Of a stretch of 64,000 nt of DNA, positions 36,201-50,603 are shown piece by piece (position 1 is the stretch's first letter; every line of letters starts with the position of its first letter). The DNA lies in the NCBI GenBank assembly GCA_011800155.1, contig CM022369.1, forward strand, positions 248,001 through 312,000, written 5' to 3'. The notes beneath the pieces were generated by a model. The model saw nothing but the letters and a program-made list of their open reading frames with translations. It ran no database searches and was not told the DNA's origin. The stretch comes from Flammulina velutipes. Its lineage: Eukaryota; Basidiomycota; Agaricomycetes; Agaricales; Physalacriaceae. The position numbers and the translations under genes are program-made.

Positions 36201-37772
36201 GCGCCGAGTGCATCGTCGAGTTGCAGTTTGAGGTCTTCGATTTGGATTTCTGCATTGGCCAACTTGATCACGGCGTTGTCGTGTTGAGCTGTCAAGATGT
36301 GAATTGCTGGACGTTCTGTGGCACCAAAAAATCGTACATTGAAGCTCGTCAATTCCGGTCATATCTCTTTCCATGTCAGAAATCTTGCGACGTTGCTCCA
36401 TGTCGTTCTCTTGTGTTATGTCGCGAAGTCTAAGGAACTAGTTAATTAATGCAGATCGCATAACACGGAGTCGTCGTCACCTTATGAGAGCTTCCTTTAG
36501 CCGTTCGTTCTGTTTCTCCAGTTGGATGTAGGCTAAAGAATCCTTCGCGACATTGGAGGAACCACCCTCATCCTGTGTGAGTTCTGTACGTGTTTCAATA
36601 CGATTGGATTGCGAGGACAAAACTGATACAAACCTTCGCTCTCTTTGTAAACCTCGAGTTCAACCTCAGCAATGGCCAACCGTTCCTTGACGTCCTCCAA
36701 CTCGACCTCTGCCAGCTCCGCGCGTTCTTCTGCCATCTCCTTATCCAACATAGCCATCTCCAATGACTCTTGATTTTCCAAAAATCGATGTTCAGAGACT
36801 TGAGCAATCTGTTGGGCATCAGCGAGCTCGCGCTTTGTCGTGCTGATTTCCGTCTGCAGTGAACTGAGTTTGGCTTGTAGTTTGGGACGGAGTGCGACAA
36901 ATTGCTCTGCATCGGCGAGGCGCGCTTCGAGTTCGCGTACATGGCGAGCATCGTCTGCGCGTTTGACTTCCAGAACGCGGACTTTGGCGCGCAGTTCTTG
37001 GAGTTCTTGATCATCAATTGGCCGCGTCAACGACAACAATGGCGAAACGGCTCTGATTTGCAATGGCGGTGACGGAGGAGAGGCTGGGATGGATGGAGGA
37101 CGTGATAAAGGGGATGATACACGGGGAGGACGAACACCGTTAGGCGAGGATGCCGGTTTCCGCGTGGGGGATACTGCGTTGCGCGGGGGAGTCGTTTTGG
37201 TGGCTGGGGATGAGCTGGAATCAGATGAAGGGCTCTGGCGAAGCGGGAACGACTTTCGCGGCTGGAGACCATTGGATAAAGGTGTCTTTTTCGTGGGAGA
37301 GCCTTGACCGAGACGACTGCGGGGTAGGTTAGGTGTAGCTAATGGTTTAACGGGACTATTTGAACGAGAGGATGGCGATGTTGTTCTGAAGGAGTTTGAG
37401 CGCGACACTCCAGTGCTAGACGTTCGTTGATGGCCAATAGACGGTCTTTGAGTGGGTGCTGGGCGAGGCTGCATTGATATGAATAGATATTCTTATGGGT
37501 GGCTAATGGATACGTACCTTTGGTGGTTCTGGCGGGGCCTCTAGGCCTAGTTGTGCTCTGATATTGGAGGAGCGGACAAAGAGACCATAGTTGGGTCGAC
37601 AGCGAAAGAAATAGTGACCTTCGAAAGCGCCGTCATTCTTGCCATTGGGTTCATAGAGCTCGACACCAAAGAATTTGCCTGGCTTTGTTCCCAACTGTCC
37701 TGACCAGCGAACGACGCCTCGCCCGACTGGAACCTCGACAATGGTCCCGGAGGGAATGTTAAGCGAGCTCAT
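33227..37772 (-). CDS. NIP100: Dynactin subunit p150-Glued (CAP-Gly, coiled coil)
   Basis: The large dynactin subunit links cytoplasmic dynein to microtubules and cargo for nuclear and organelle movement. About 1,240 residues in many exons. The N-terminal CAP-Gly domain (residues about 5-75) has VPVGRGVVRWSGQLGTKPGK, the tubulin-binding GKNDG and YGLFVRSSNI. A Ser/Pro/Arg-rich basic region of about 150 residues follows (SRSNSPVKPLATPNLPRSR). Then come long coiled coils (DDQELQELRAKVRVLEVKRA; LEALKELSDELEENHVETEK) and a conserved central dynactin region (QPYLPQLYVENDSDATSCYL; FLDRGRIFPEIAPVERRLDI). A second coiled coil precedes the C-terminus (KRMKGLLDRAGGFS). The start at 37772 gives MSSLNIPSGTIVEVP directly before the CAP-Gly fold. 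It shares a 164-base promoter gap with KOG1. Confidence 0.93.
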
Positions 37773-37936
37773 CGACGAGGACGTTGCCGACGGTGGTTGT
37801 TGCACATAGAGGAATGGTGTCACGCCCGATGTGACGAACGGAGCATACTCGCATACCACGAACAGCGCAATAGCAAGGACCTGGCCGCCGGCAGTGCTTG
37901 AGACTGTTTCGTTGGGCTGACAGTGCTTTACGAACG
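37773..37936. promoter_or_regulatory. Bidirectional promoter between dynactin p150 and KOG1
   Basis: Only 164 bases separate the two start codons, so both core promoters and leaders must fit here. The stretch holds a short inverted motif (GTCACGCCCGATGTGAC) near 37820. No TATA box is visible. Confidence 0.5.
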
Positions 37937-40900
37937 ATGCCTGTTCCAGCTAAGCATCGGCCGAAATTCCACACCGGTTCGTATGTCCTACACTTGCAAT
38001 GAAAACTTCTCAATACTTGGAACATTCGTAGGTCTGCATTCAGATTCGGACAGCGAATCAGAATCGAGTCCACAGGCATCGCAGTCCCGCAGCAGCCGCA
38101 ACGAGACACGACGCAAAGATACATCTGTAGATGCCGCCACGCCCCCAATACCCTACTGGTCAGCCAAACGGCATCTCACGTGCGGCAACCCCACGCCACA
38201 GCCTGCTTGGTCCTCCAAACTCATTCCCTGGCGCCACTCAACGCTGGGCAAGCTCAAGACCGCCAACGCGGCCCTCATCCTGTGTCTCAATCTCGATGTC
38301 GACCCGCCAGACGTCGTAAAGACCCAGCCCTGCGCCGCCCTCGAATGCTGGGTCGACCCTCGCCTCCTCCCCGCCGCCCGCGCTCTCGAGGCCATCGGCG
38401 GTAACCTCAAGTCGCAGTACGAGGCCCTCAGTCTCAAAATACCCTACAAACCCATCCTCGATCCGTCCCAAGATGACATTCGCAAAGGCTGTCAGCAACT
38501 CCGCCGCCAGGCAAAGGACGACGCCGTCCTTTTCCACTACAACGGACACGGTGTTCCCCGACCCACCCCCAGCGGAGAACTCTGGTGCTTCAACAGAAAC
38601 TACACGCAGTACATTCCTGTTGGCCTGCACGACATCCAGTCCTGGTTGGGATCCCCAGGCGTGTACATATGGGACTGTTCTTCTGCCGGCCACCTCCTAC
38701 AGAACTTCAACACAATAGCAGAACGACGGGACAACGAAGTCAACTTCCAGCGTGGAGGCTACCCCCCAGATACAACTGCATTCATGCAGTCCATCCAGCT
38801 AGCCGCATGCGCCGCAAACGAGATGCTTCCCTCCTGCCCAGAACTTCCTGCGGATGTCTTCACCTCGTGCCTCACCTCCCCTATCGATATGGCTTTGCGC
38901 TACTTTGTCATCACACAAACACTACCCGATAGAGTTGAGCCTGACATGATTATGCAGTTGCCGGGTGACCTCAAGGATCGCCGGACACCTTTGGGAGAGT
39001 TAAACTGGATTTTCATAGCCATCACAGACACCATTGCCTGGACATCCTTCTCTCGCGATATATTTGCTCGTCTATACCGTAGCGACCTCCTCGTTGCCTC
39101 TCTCTTCAGAAATTTCCTCCTCGCAGAGCGAATCTTGAAGAACTACAGTTGCACGCCCCACACATACCCTCCCCTTCCCCCCACAAACACCCATCCCTTA
39201 TGGGCCACCTGGGATCTCGCCGTAGACGCATGCCTTCGTCAACTTCCTGACCTTTTGCGCAACAAGATTCCGCCCAAGATGAAAGTAGTCCCCCCGCCAA
39301 TTATCCATGACGAGAACGAGGTCCTTCCTGGACGCATCGGCACCGTTCGCAACACAGCGCAGGACGACGACCCCTCTCAAACCCCTCCCTATGTATATGT
39401 CCCAAATCGTTTCTTCGCCGACCAGCTTACTGCATTCGAAGTTTGGATATCACGAGGAGGCTCTGCCTTGACGCGACCGGGACCGCGGTCGCTTCCCGTC
39501 ACCAGAGAAATGTTCTTCGATGACGAAGTGGCGGCCAAGAGCCACACACTTAGTCATGGCATCGAGGAGAACCTGGTTCCGCGCAAACCCCCAGATCAAC
39601 TTCCTATCGTCCTCCAAGTGCTGCTCTCACAACCCCATCGTCTGCGAGCTTTGATTTTACTCTCACAATTCGTCGACCTCGGTCCATGGGCAGTCAACCT
39701 GGTGCTATCCATCGGCATCTTTCCATACATGACCAAGCTGCTTCAGGCTGCAGGACAAGACTTGAGACCTGTGCTCATTTTTATCTGGACTCGTATCTTC
39801 GCAGTGGATCCATCTGTACAGACCGAATTGTTCAACAACCCGCAGGGATACCGATACTTCACCCGGATTCTAGCTACGCCTGACGATGGCGTTATTCTAC
39901 CCAATTCCTCCGAGCATCAGGCCATGTGCTGCTTCATACTCGCATCTCTATCTCGCGACTTTCCCAACGGCCAGAACGCCTGCTTCGAAGAGCGCGTCTT
40001 TGACTCCTGCTTGAGCAAACTCGGTGATCACGATTTCCTTCTTCGTCAATGGGCATTGCTTTGCATAGCTCAGCTTTGGGACAGTAACGACCGCGCACGG
40101 GCGGACACTGTCTCACGTCAGGCGTATGAGTCGGTGATCGGCTTGATGCTGGATGAGTCTGTCGAGGTACGCTGTGCGGCTTTGTACGCAATGCAAACAT
40201 TCATGGGGGCAAGCGGGTCTGCCGATCCAGTCAAAAGGGGCGGGAGTGGGACTGGCACCCTTATGGGATACTTCGAAGCCGACGAAATCATACATCTGAG
40301 ATTGGAAGTCTCTGTGGTGACGAATGCGACTTTTCTCATCAAAGAGGACGCAAGCCCGATGTGCAGAAAGGAGCTGCTGGTGTTGATCAGCTGTTTAGTC
40401 AATGAGTGGAGAGGCCACTTCATCATCTGCGCTTGGCTATACTGGGAAGAGGATAGGCGTTGGAAGTCGGGATACGGCGACGAAAGGGAGGATGTCACAG
40501 AGGAAGCACTACGTGAATGGGCGGATACTCTGGCGGGGGATCCGCAGCATTTGGAAGAACGGAAAATCATCCTCGCGTCGTACTTCACGATCTACCTGGT
40601 ACTTTTGGACCTGTCAATCGATCCATATCCAGAGGTTGCCGCGCATGCCCAGACGATAGTGGACTACATCATGGCTCTACTGTTGGACTCGCCGTTTAGT
40701 GCATTAGATTGTACGACTTTGCACCATCCACCCGCTGGACCAGCCGACAAAATGTACAGTGAACCTCCGCTGGCCCCGAGATCGCGAGTGGGCTCGAGCA
40801 TCAGCTTAGCACCGCCGTCTCCTAAAGTATCGCGACCTCCTTTCTCGCGAGGCGATACGATGTCGTCCGTGTCCAACTCTGTCTCCAACACCATTCGCCG

Positions 40901-42916
40901 TACTTCCTCGTTCGCCAACGCCTTGAAGAGCCTCGCTGGCGGTGTCGCTTTCCCCAGTACAGAGGATGGTTTATCTCTGTTCAGCTCTCCTCTGAAACCC
41001 GAGTCGGTCGAGCCCATGCGTCCGCCTTCGCCGAACCTCAATGTTGTGGAATATGCATCGCCCTATGAGCAGTCTGTTCCCTACCAAAATGGACATTCGT
41101 CTTCTCAGAATGGGACGCCCACTACCGAGCCGCATCGACTCATCTTCTTCCCCGCCAACGTGATGGAGGCCTTAATGGATGAAGATATGGCTCGATTGCG
41201 GTCGCGATATAGACGCCAGAGGCGCAACGGACACCCACCACCAAGTCCAAGCAATGGCTCATTCTCGTCGGATTCGAACAATGCGATCCTTGGTCTTGGG
41301 ACTGGGAGGGATGTCAGAGACGTCTTGCCTCTGAAAAGCACATATTTCGAATGGTGCACCGAATACTTCACAGAGCCTCAAATGAGGGTAGGTTTCTCTG
41401 ATCACTACGCGGATATTATTTTTGACCGAGACCTTCATAGCAAACGGAAGCGGATGAGCCTGGGAGCATTCAGTATAATCATCAAGTCTGGAGGCAACGG
41501 CGAAACGAGCAGGTGGAGGCGGAGGTTCATTCACAAGCGGAAATCGCACGTAAGTCAACTCTTTCTGGTCGATATCTTCAAGAAGTTGACGTCCATCAGC
41601 ACATCTTCGATGGGAGCGTCATGTTGCAACGCTGCAATCGACGGGATACCCAATGACTATGGCATTCCACTCTTATGACCAGCACCTGGTCGTTGCCAAT
41701 GAGCATGATATTGTCACGTATGTATCCATCTTCCCTGTGTGTTCTTTTACTGAACGTAACCATAGCGTGTGGGACTGGTCTTTGAAAAGAAAACTGAATC
41801 AGTTTTGTAACGGCAATACCAGAGGGACATCTGTAACGTCAATGCACATCATCAATCAGGATGTGGGAGGCATAATCTTGACCGCGTCAGGTTAGTATGA
41901 ACGAATTGTCTATGACAGTGGCTAACGACGAGCAGACGACGGCATGATACGCCTATATCGTAACTACGATCCTACGTTGGAGCAAGGGCCTGTCCAGCTT
42001 GTCAGCGCCTTCCGTGGCCTGCATGAACTCATTCCCATGAAACGTGGCGCTGGAGTCGTAACGGACTGGAAAGCAGCGAACGGGACTTTACTCATCGGCG
42101 GTGATTCTCGCGTCATCAAGACTTGGGATGCGCAGACTGAGATGGGCGGAGCGGTCAGTTTTCAACGTTATCATTACGATTCGTCCAGTTTTGACTCGTG
42201 GATGAGTAGGATATCGAGACACAGTCGGATAGTCCGGTTACTGCGTTGGCGGCTGGTCGACAAGCATACTCCGAAACCTTCTTAGCGGGTTTTGCAGACG
42301 GCACTATCAAGCTCTTTGACCCGCGGCTAGACGCTGATGAGCCTATGGTGACGACTTTCCCTGGGCATTCCTCCTGGGTGCAGAACATCTGTCTACATCC
42401 AACTTTTTCGGCGCAGTTCCTGTCTGCAGGGTATGTCATGCGAAAATCAGGCGATGCTGTAATTGGACTGACTATTTTCATAGGAGCCAGGACGGCGTGG
42501 TCAAACTCTGGGACTTGAGGCAGCCTCATCAGGCCGTCAATACGTGGAATCTGAGCTCCAATGGATTATCTGCGTTTGACGTGCACAAGACGACGGAGGT
42601 GTTTGCTGGGTATGTCTGTCATAGCCTGCTTGTCTTCCTCTTTAACATGCCCCTCAGTGCTTCGGCGATCTCTGCGACGCAATGGAAAGACCAGAAAGTG
42701 ACGGTGCAGTCGATAAGGAAACAAGTATCGTCTTCCGTGACTGTATCAACGGGACATGTCAACCAGCCGCCTCGAGTGCCTGCCTCGCGCTTCAACCATA
42801 GGATGTCGTCTCTTGTATTCCATCCTACCGAAATGTTGTACGGTGTAGGAGAACCGGACGGGAGTATACGTATCTTGGGGTGTAATCTTCCATCTGATAA
42901 ATCGGTACTTGCGTAA
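37937..42916 (+). CDS. KOG1: Raptor/Kog1, TORC1 scaffold (RNC domain, HEAT repeats, WD40)
   Basis: Raptor recruits substrates to the TOR kinase in TORC1 and controls growth in response to nutrients. About 1,500 residues. Exon 1 (37937-37976) encodes MPVPAKHRPKFHT; a 55-base intron starting GTTCGT leads to GLHSDSDSESESSP. The caspase-like RNC domain follows (CLNLDVDPPDVVKTQPCAAL; FHYNGHGVPRPTPSGELWCF; YIWDCSSAGHLL). The HEAT region includes LQVLLSQPHRLRALILLSQF and LGDHDFLLRQWALLCIAQLW, with a Ser-rich linker. A long exon runs from 38032 to 41387 without interruption. The next intron (41388-41440) joins FTEPQMR to QTEADEPGSIQYNHQVW, and then PHLRWERHVATLQSTGYP leads into C-terminal WD40 repeats (TVWDWSLKRKL, VIKTWDAQTEM, GVVKLWDLRQPHQA). 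Stop is TAA at 42914-42916. Confidence 0.95.
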
Positions 42917-43167
42917 TTTATCCATTAGCGCTGTCATGCCATTAATTGTATACTAATTTAATTGTAGCATTTGTAGAATATTATACTTACCTTTGAACGT
43001 GTCCTTCGTTGAATGAAAGATTGTGTTGAGTTTGTAGTCATATCGCGCCACTTTCAAACAAGTGTCAACAACGAACAGTGACGGCAATGAAGGGACCCTT
43101 GCGATAACTCTATTCTCCCCTCTGTTCATCGTGCGGTGCCCGATAAACCAAATTGCTCTCATTTAAC

Positions 43168-45590
<2,423 letters not shown>

Positions 45591-45809
45591 ATTCACAGGG
45601 ATGTAGCTTGTAGCATTAGTACTTAAGAGAGCATAATTCCATCATATCAATTGCCACATGTATAAGTTAGGGGAAAGCCGATCATTCTTGTTACTGTACA
45701 TGCACACCCATTTACTGCGTCGCCCTTTCACTGTAAAGGCCCGTCTTGAAGCTTGAAACCAAGCACTATGCTCACTGCGCTCATAGTTCTGTAACACGAT
45801 AACACCAAC

Positions 45810-47327
45810 ATGGTAACTACCAGCGATCAGGTGCAGTGCTCTTTAAAAGTTGCATTTTCTGAATGCATCAGCTCACTCGCAATTAAATCAGCTGCGGGAA
45901 CGCAAAGATGCTTCAAGTAAAACCGCACTTGCCAACGCAAAGAACAAGCAAGTTGTATCCAACATATGGCCTTGTAAAATCAACGGATGCACCAAACAAT
46001 TTGCGCGGGAGGCTGATTTAAAGAGACACCAGCGAACGACCAAATTACATTCATTGCCTGGATAGTGCGTTCTCCACTCTTCTCCCAGTGACATACGCCA
46101 ACGTGCCCCAGTCAATGTCCCCAATGTGATGCTTCCTTCACGAGAGTGAGTGACACACGCTGTGAGATTCGCCGTTTGACCGCTCGCAGACCGATGCTCT
46201 CCGGCGACACCAGAAATCACGGTGAGCCCCTCCTTTCTCCTCTATTGCGCTTAGCTGAATGCACACAGACATAACGGTGTCGTAATGGAACCTGCAGAGC
46301 CCGAACCAATAGTCGATCCCGAATCTCCGACATCTAACAACATAGAGCCAATGCCGTTACCTACACCTCAGACTGTCCAGGGGAAACCTACGCATACGGG
46401 TCCGGCAACAGGACACTCAAGTTATTACCGCCAGCATACCGCCATGACTACAGGTGCATCCTCAGGACTGAACTTGTATATACCAGAAATACTAATCCAC
46501 TCCCAGCATACATCCCGCAGTACTCCCATATAGCCCTTCCAACCTCTGCCACCCGACTGAATGCCGCAACCAACTGGACGCAGTCTCATCCATGGACAAC
46601 AACGTCTGATGATGCACCATACGGCTACCCCACCCCACATTCAGCTTCCGCCACCGCCACCGCCACAGGCCACTATTCACCATCCCCATACTACCGCGAA
46701 AAAGCCACCAACGCACCCAGGAGCGCATCACCCGCTCCTCCTCCAAACACAGCGTCAGATCCAGGTGGATCCCAGCCGCAGTCCCCCCAACCATCCGCGG
46801 GTTCCAGAAGCGGCACACCTCAAAACGGCAGCACTTCCTCTCAATCTGGCCCCGATACCCCAGAGGCCGATGCATCTCAGAACCTAGACGATATCATCAC
46901 AGACGAACAGATCAAGCAACTCTCCATGCACCTGACCCCCGACACGCTCGAGGCGATGCTCAAGACTGCAAAGCTCCACCGCCACCAGGACAACGACCAA
47001 GTCTCCGGGGGTGTCAGCCTCAAAGACATCAACTCGCATGCCGACGACAGTCGGTGGTCTAGTCCGGTGGAAACGCACCATTCTCCGGATTTCACATATA
47101 GTCAGCTGGATCGTCCAGAACCAATGGATCCGATATTGACTGAGGATGGGGAACCTATGCTTAATCCTGGTACGACTTCCTTTCTATTCGTGCGCCGTAG
47201 CTTTGCGCTAACAGCGGGTTCGGTAGCCGAACTTCTCACTCAGGTATGAATGCAAGCGCAAAACATCTCCATCCACTGCTTAACTCTCCACATCCAGGAA
47301 TCATTAGCTTCTCCTCCTCCTTCATGA
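45810..47327 (+). CDS. C2H2 zinc-finger transcription factor (two fingers)
   Basis: A probable nuclear regulator of about 415 residues. Exon 1 encodes only MVTTSDQ, joined by an intron to LRERKDASSKTALANAKNK. Finger 1 is CKINGCTKQFAREADLKRH with a longer histidine spacing (H-x6-H). Finger 2, CPQCDASFTRTDALRRHQ then KSRH, is split by an intron after FTR and another within KSRH. The rest is low in complexity: Pro/Thr/Ser-rich (SASPAPPPNTASDPGGSQPQ) and finally acidic, ending AELLTQESLASPPPS at TGA 47325-47327. The segment DEQIKQLSMHLTPDTLEAML looks helical and could be a dimerisation or activation region. I cannot assign targets. Finger identity is certain; exon borders in the middle are less so. 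Confidence 0.82.
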
Positions 47328-47703
47328 TCGTGGTTTCCGTTCTCTGTTATTTTACTAATTTTGTGAGCCCGGAGCTGTAGCGTCGGAGGACTCAATTATT
47401 TGCGGGTGTATGAATATTGTCTGTTTGACGTGTACAACAGACTAGCTAGCTAGTTAAAGATATTTGTACTTCGAACACGAATCATGTCTACTTCTTTCCT
47501 TCACCTATATCATTCTCGGTGAGAGTTATGTAGGTCAGTCAAGATACTCTGTCATTCTGGATTACCACGAACAAGCTGGGTGATAAATTTCTGACACGAC
47601 AAAAACCACTCTTTGGAAAAGAGTGCAACGGGAAGGATAGCCAAGAGCTGAAAACGTGCAATTGTGCCACACTACTGGATCGAGTCGAAACTCAAAGTCC
47701 ACA
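47328..47703. other. Convergent 3' region
   Basis: Nothing beyond 3' untranslated sequence of two convergent genes is visible. Confidence 0.4.
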
Positions 47704-48624
47704 TCATGTTTCCTCTATTTCCTCATCCTGCGTCACCTCACCTTCTCGCATCAATATCTCCCCTTTCAACTCCTGGAGTAAACCCCAACCAGCATCACCC
47801 TCTCGTCGACATCCACCGGGCAGAGCATGCAAATCCTCTTCGATGGAGGAAAGAGGCTTCTCCTCGTTAATGCAAGTCCTAAACAAAGCTTCCCAACGCG
47901 TTGCGGGCATGTACTGGTAATTCGGATTGGGCGGCTCCGGATACTCCAAAACCAATGGGAGGCATGTAGCACCAGCACCTTTAGCTGCCCGTCTGCCCGC
48001 ATCGACAAAGGCACAGGTCACAGTAAGAGCGCCCATCCCACCAGCAGCTTGAATCTCCTCATTGCGGCCTTTTGAGGAGGAGCAGAAGAGAAGGTCGTAC
48101 TGGGTGCTGGGCTTCACCCTCGCGTGGAACAATTCGATGCCCGAGGTGTTGAATGCTCCTCCTTGCTTCCCGTGATGAACTACAAGGGTAAGCGCACGAG
48201 GCATCTTTCCCGACTCAAAGGCGGAGGAGTCGGTATGAAGCCGAAGGGCCTCGATTGCCATCCATCTCAAAAGGTGTTTCTTGCTCTGTAACATTCGTTG
48301 AGATAAGAATATGTGCGTCCGAAGCAGAGTGATATATACCTCAAGCCAAGCTGTCGGATTTTGAGGCTTGGGGGCCCCGCATTGTTGCTTGTGAGCCCGC
48401 CAGTGCGACCTTTGACAATCTTTGCTCTACGGGGAACCGTAGGTTTCAACGTCGGATTGGAATTTCACACGTACGCAGTAACGAACAGCCTTGCATTTCC
48501 CGCATGCCTTCATGCTACAACCTTTGTACCCTTTCTGTCGAAGAGGGCATTGGGGAAATTCGCAGTCTCTCATCGGTTTTTCATCCGCGACATAAGCACC
48601 GAGTTCGGGGAGAAACAGTGGCAT
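47704..48624 (-). CDS. MYND-type zinc-finger protein
   Basis: About 265 residues in three exons. The N-terminal half carries a MYND finger split by an intron: CSMKACGKCKAVRYC then SKDCQRSHWRAHKQQCG, with the expected Cys/His ligands; an additional pair (CEFPQC) lies just before. After PKPQNPTAWLE a further intron leads to a C-terminal domain (SKKHLLRWMAIEALRLHTDS; ARVKPSTQYDLLFCSSSKGR; LVLEYPEPPNPNYQYMPATR) that resembles the C-terminal part of many Agaricomycete MYND proteins of unknown role. The tail is acidic (EGEVTQDEEIEET). MYND fingers usually bind proline-rich peptides; there is no SET domain, so it is not a methyltransferase. Start at 48624 is the first in-frame ATG. Confidence 0.82.
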
Positions 48625-49033
48625 GTTACTATAAGTCTATTAGAACGACTGTAATAATCAAAAGTAGAACGTACGTTGAACTGTTCGAACTTCGATGAGA
48701 GTAGGTAGGCAAGTTGAACTACGGCAGTCTCCGTTATCCGCCACGGTGATCAAAATTTTAAACTGCTTCGGTTTCCACAATTCCACGCCACAACGCGGTA
48801 GAACCAGGAAAAAGTTGAGCATCTGACCGTACAATGACAATGGTCGACGCGTCACCTTTTCCAACCCTACGTTGGCCTTGACCAATATTAGTCGAAGAAC
48901 ATGTGTGCATGACATCCAAAAATACAATCTTTTCTATTTCTTGTTGATACTTATGCTACAGATCAGAGCTGTGGAAAGCCAGAATTGAGCAAGATGATGC
49001 GGAGGGTAGGGCTGTTGAAAGCGATCAATCGAC
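48625..49033. other. Intergenic region upstream of the MYND gene
   Basis: No gene is visible. It is the 3' flank of adenosine kinase and the promoter of the MYND gene, both on the minus strand. Confidence 0.4.
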
Positions 49034-50315
49034 TTAAACCAGCTGAACTTTGGGCCATTTGTACTGGGCACCAACCTGCGAAAGATCATCAGTAAAGAAG
49101 ATTACAACAAAGACAACGGGACGCACTTGTTGGATGACTATGGAAGCAAGTTTGTGTCCAATCTCGACGGACTCGTCCAAAGATTTGCCGAGGACGTATG
49201 CTCCAAGGAAACCGCCAGCGAAACCATCGCCAGCAGCATTCGTGTCAACGATCTCGTCGTCTTTGAGAGCGTGAACGCCAAATTCCTTAGCAGAGTCAGG
49301 AGCATCCGAAGATACCAGTATTGTGGACTCTGCGCCGTGGGTGATGATAACAGTACGAGGGCGGGAAGGGTTGCTCTTCGGCAGGACAGCGATGGCCTTG
49401 CCGACTGCTTTCAAATCGGTGGGGTTAGATAAACCACTGGCGGTGGCCCATGCCTCAGCTTCAGCCTCGTTGCAGATGACGATGTCGATGAAGGGGAGGA
49501 TTTTCTGGAGAGAGGCGCTAAAAAACTGTGCGATGAAGGGAGCAGAGAAATTTATCACGGAGACCTGAAGAAAGTCAGAATGCATATTGGACGCCAGTGT
49601 ATAATATGTACCTTGCCGGCAGCGCTAACTTTCTGAGCCAGCGATGTCAGGATATCGGTGCCATGTGTAAGGAAGTAACCCTCAAAGTAGAAGACTTTGG
49701 CTCCGTCAACGATAGGCGCAACCTCAGGAGATGACAAGTGGGCCTCGTCGTACTTCTCCGCGACGCGAAGTGTGGTGACTAGAGACCTGAGAAAAATGAG
49801 CTCCCCTCGTCTGGGGAATACGGAAGACGTACCTGTGATGGCCAGTGATGACTACAGCACAAGCACCTGTCTTTTCGCCCTTCTTCACTTGGTAGACATC
49901 TTGGACACCTTCTTTCTTATTCGCCGCCTTGAGCTGCTCTGCTAGATCATCATCGCCAACACAGCCAGAGTATGCGACAGATCCAGGAGGCAGGATGTAC
50001 TACGCCAAATGAGATTAGCTGAGAGTGGTGATCGTTCGAGATATAACCGTACTGCAGCACCACGAGCAGCATTTTGAGCGGCGCCTCCGGCAACGTAGGT
50101 CACTTTGTAGTTTTTGACGATATCGTCGTAGCTGTCAGAACGCTATGAGTACGGTATGGCCGCTCGATGCAATGTGCGACATACATGGGAGCCTGTTTCT
50201 CGTCTGCCAGGATGGCATCGTTTGCCTTGATGCCGTATTTCGTGAGAAGGCCTTCGTCGCTGACCATGAGGTCAACGAGGGGGTTACCGATGCAAAAGAG
50301 AGCTGGAGTGGACAT
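49034..50315 (-). CDS. ADO1: Adenosine kinase
   Basis: A PfkB/ribokinase-family enzyme that phosphorylates adenosine to AMP in the cytosol. It removes the adenosine made when S-adenosylhomocysteine is hydrolysed and so supports the methyl cycle. About 340 residues in six exons, the family length. The N-terminus is MSTPALFCIGNPLVDLMVS, followed by YGIKANDAILADEKQAPMY, VTYVAGGAAQNAARGAAYIL, GCVGDDDLAEQL and TGACAVVITG. The second PfkB signature is DTNAAGDGFAGGFLGAYVLG with the catalytic aspartate in AGDGF. The C-terminus is VGAQYKWPKVQLV. An ATG further upstream is possible, but MSTPALF fits the conserved start. It faces away from the adenosine deaminase-like gene across 288 bases. Confidence 0.96.
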
Positions 50316-50603
50316 GATGGTTGAGATGGAAGAAGTGGATCGACAAAACTGTGATCGATAGGAGTTGTGATCGGATTTCAGTCGTAGGGGAACCAGTAAT
50401 TCAAAACTCAATTAATCGATGGCAAACCATAGGTTTCTTTGGATTCGACACGTTTCGATAGTCGCAGCTTTCTTCGGCGCGTAAATTCGGTGTGGCGTCG
50501 TAGCCCACGTGGGCGTCCGGTGCCGGGTTGACTCCTGCGACGATGCACATGGATCCAATCTTTTGTGCATTTACCCCCCATCTTTGGTCGCGGGTGCAGC
50601 AAA
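50316..50603. promoter_or_regulatory. Shared promoter of adenosine kinase and ADGF-type deaminase
   Basis: This 288-base gap between two divergent start codons must hold the promoters of both adenosine-using enzymes. It includes a 12-base perfect palindrome with a CACGTG core (listed separately) and a C-run (ACCCCCCA) near 50575. No strong TATA box is seen. Confidence 0.55.
50503..50514. promoter_or_regulatory. E-box palindrome GCCCACGTGGGC
   Basis: A perfect 12-base palindrome with the bHLH core CACGTG at 50506-50511, about 93 bases before the deaminase ATG and 188 before the kinase ATG. CACGTGGG is the preferred form of yeast Pho4; Cbf1 also binds CACGTG. Which factor acts here is not known. 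Confidence 0.5.

Noticed and set aside
37923..41678. A single long frame of about 1,251 codons covering most of KOG1
   Set aside because: It runs through a 55-base 5' intron and through the intron at 41388-41440, after which it is in the wrong frame; splicing gives the conserved order instead.
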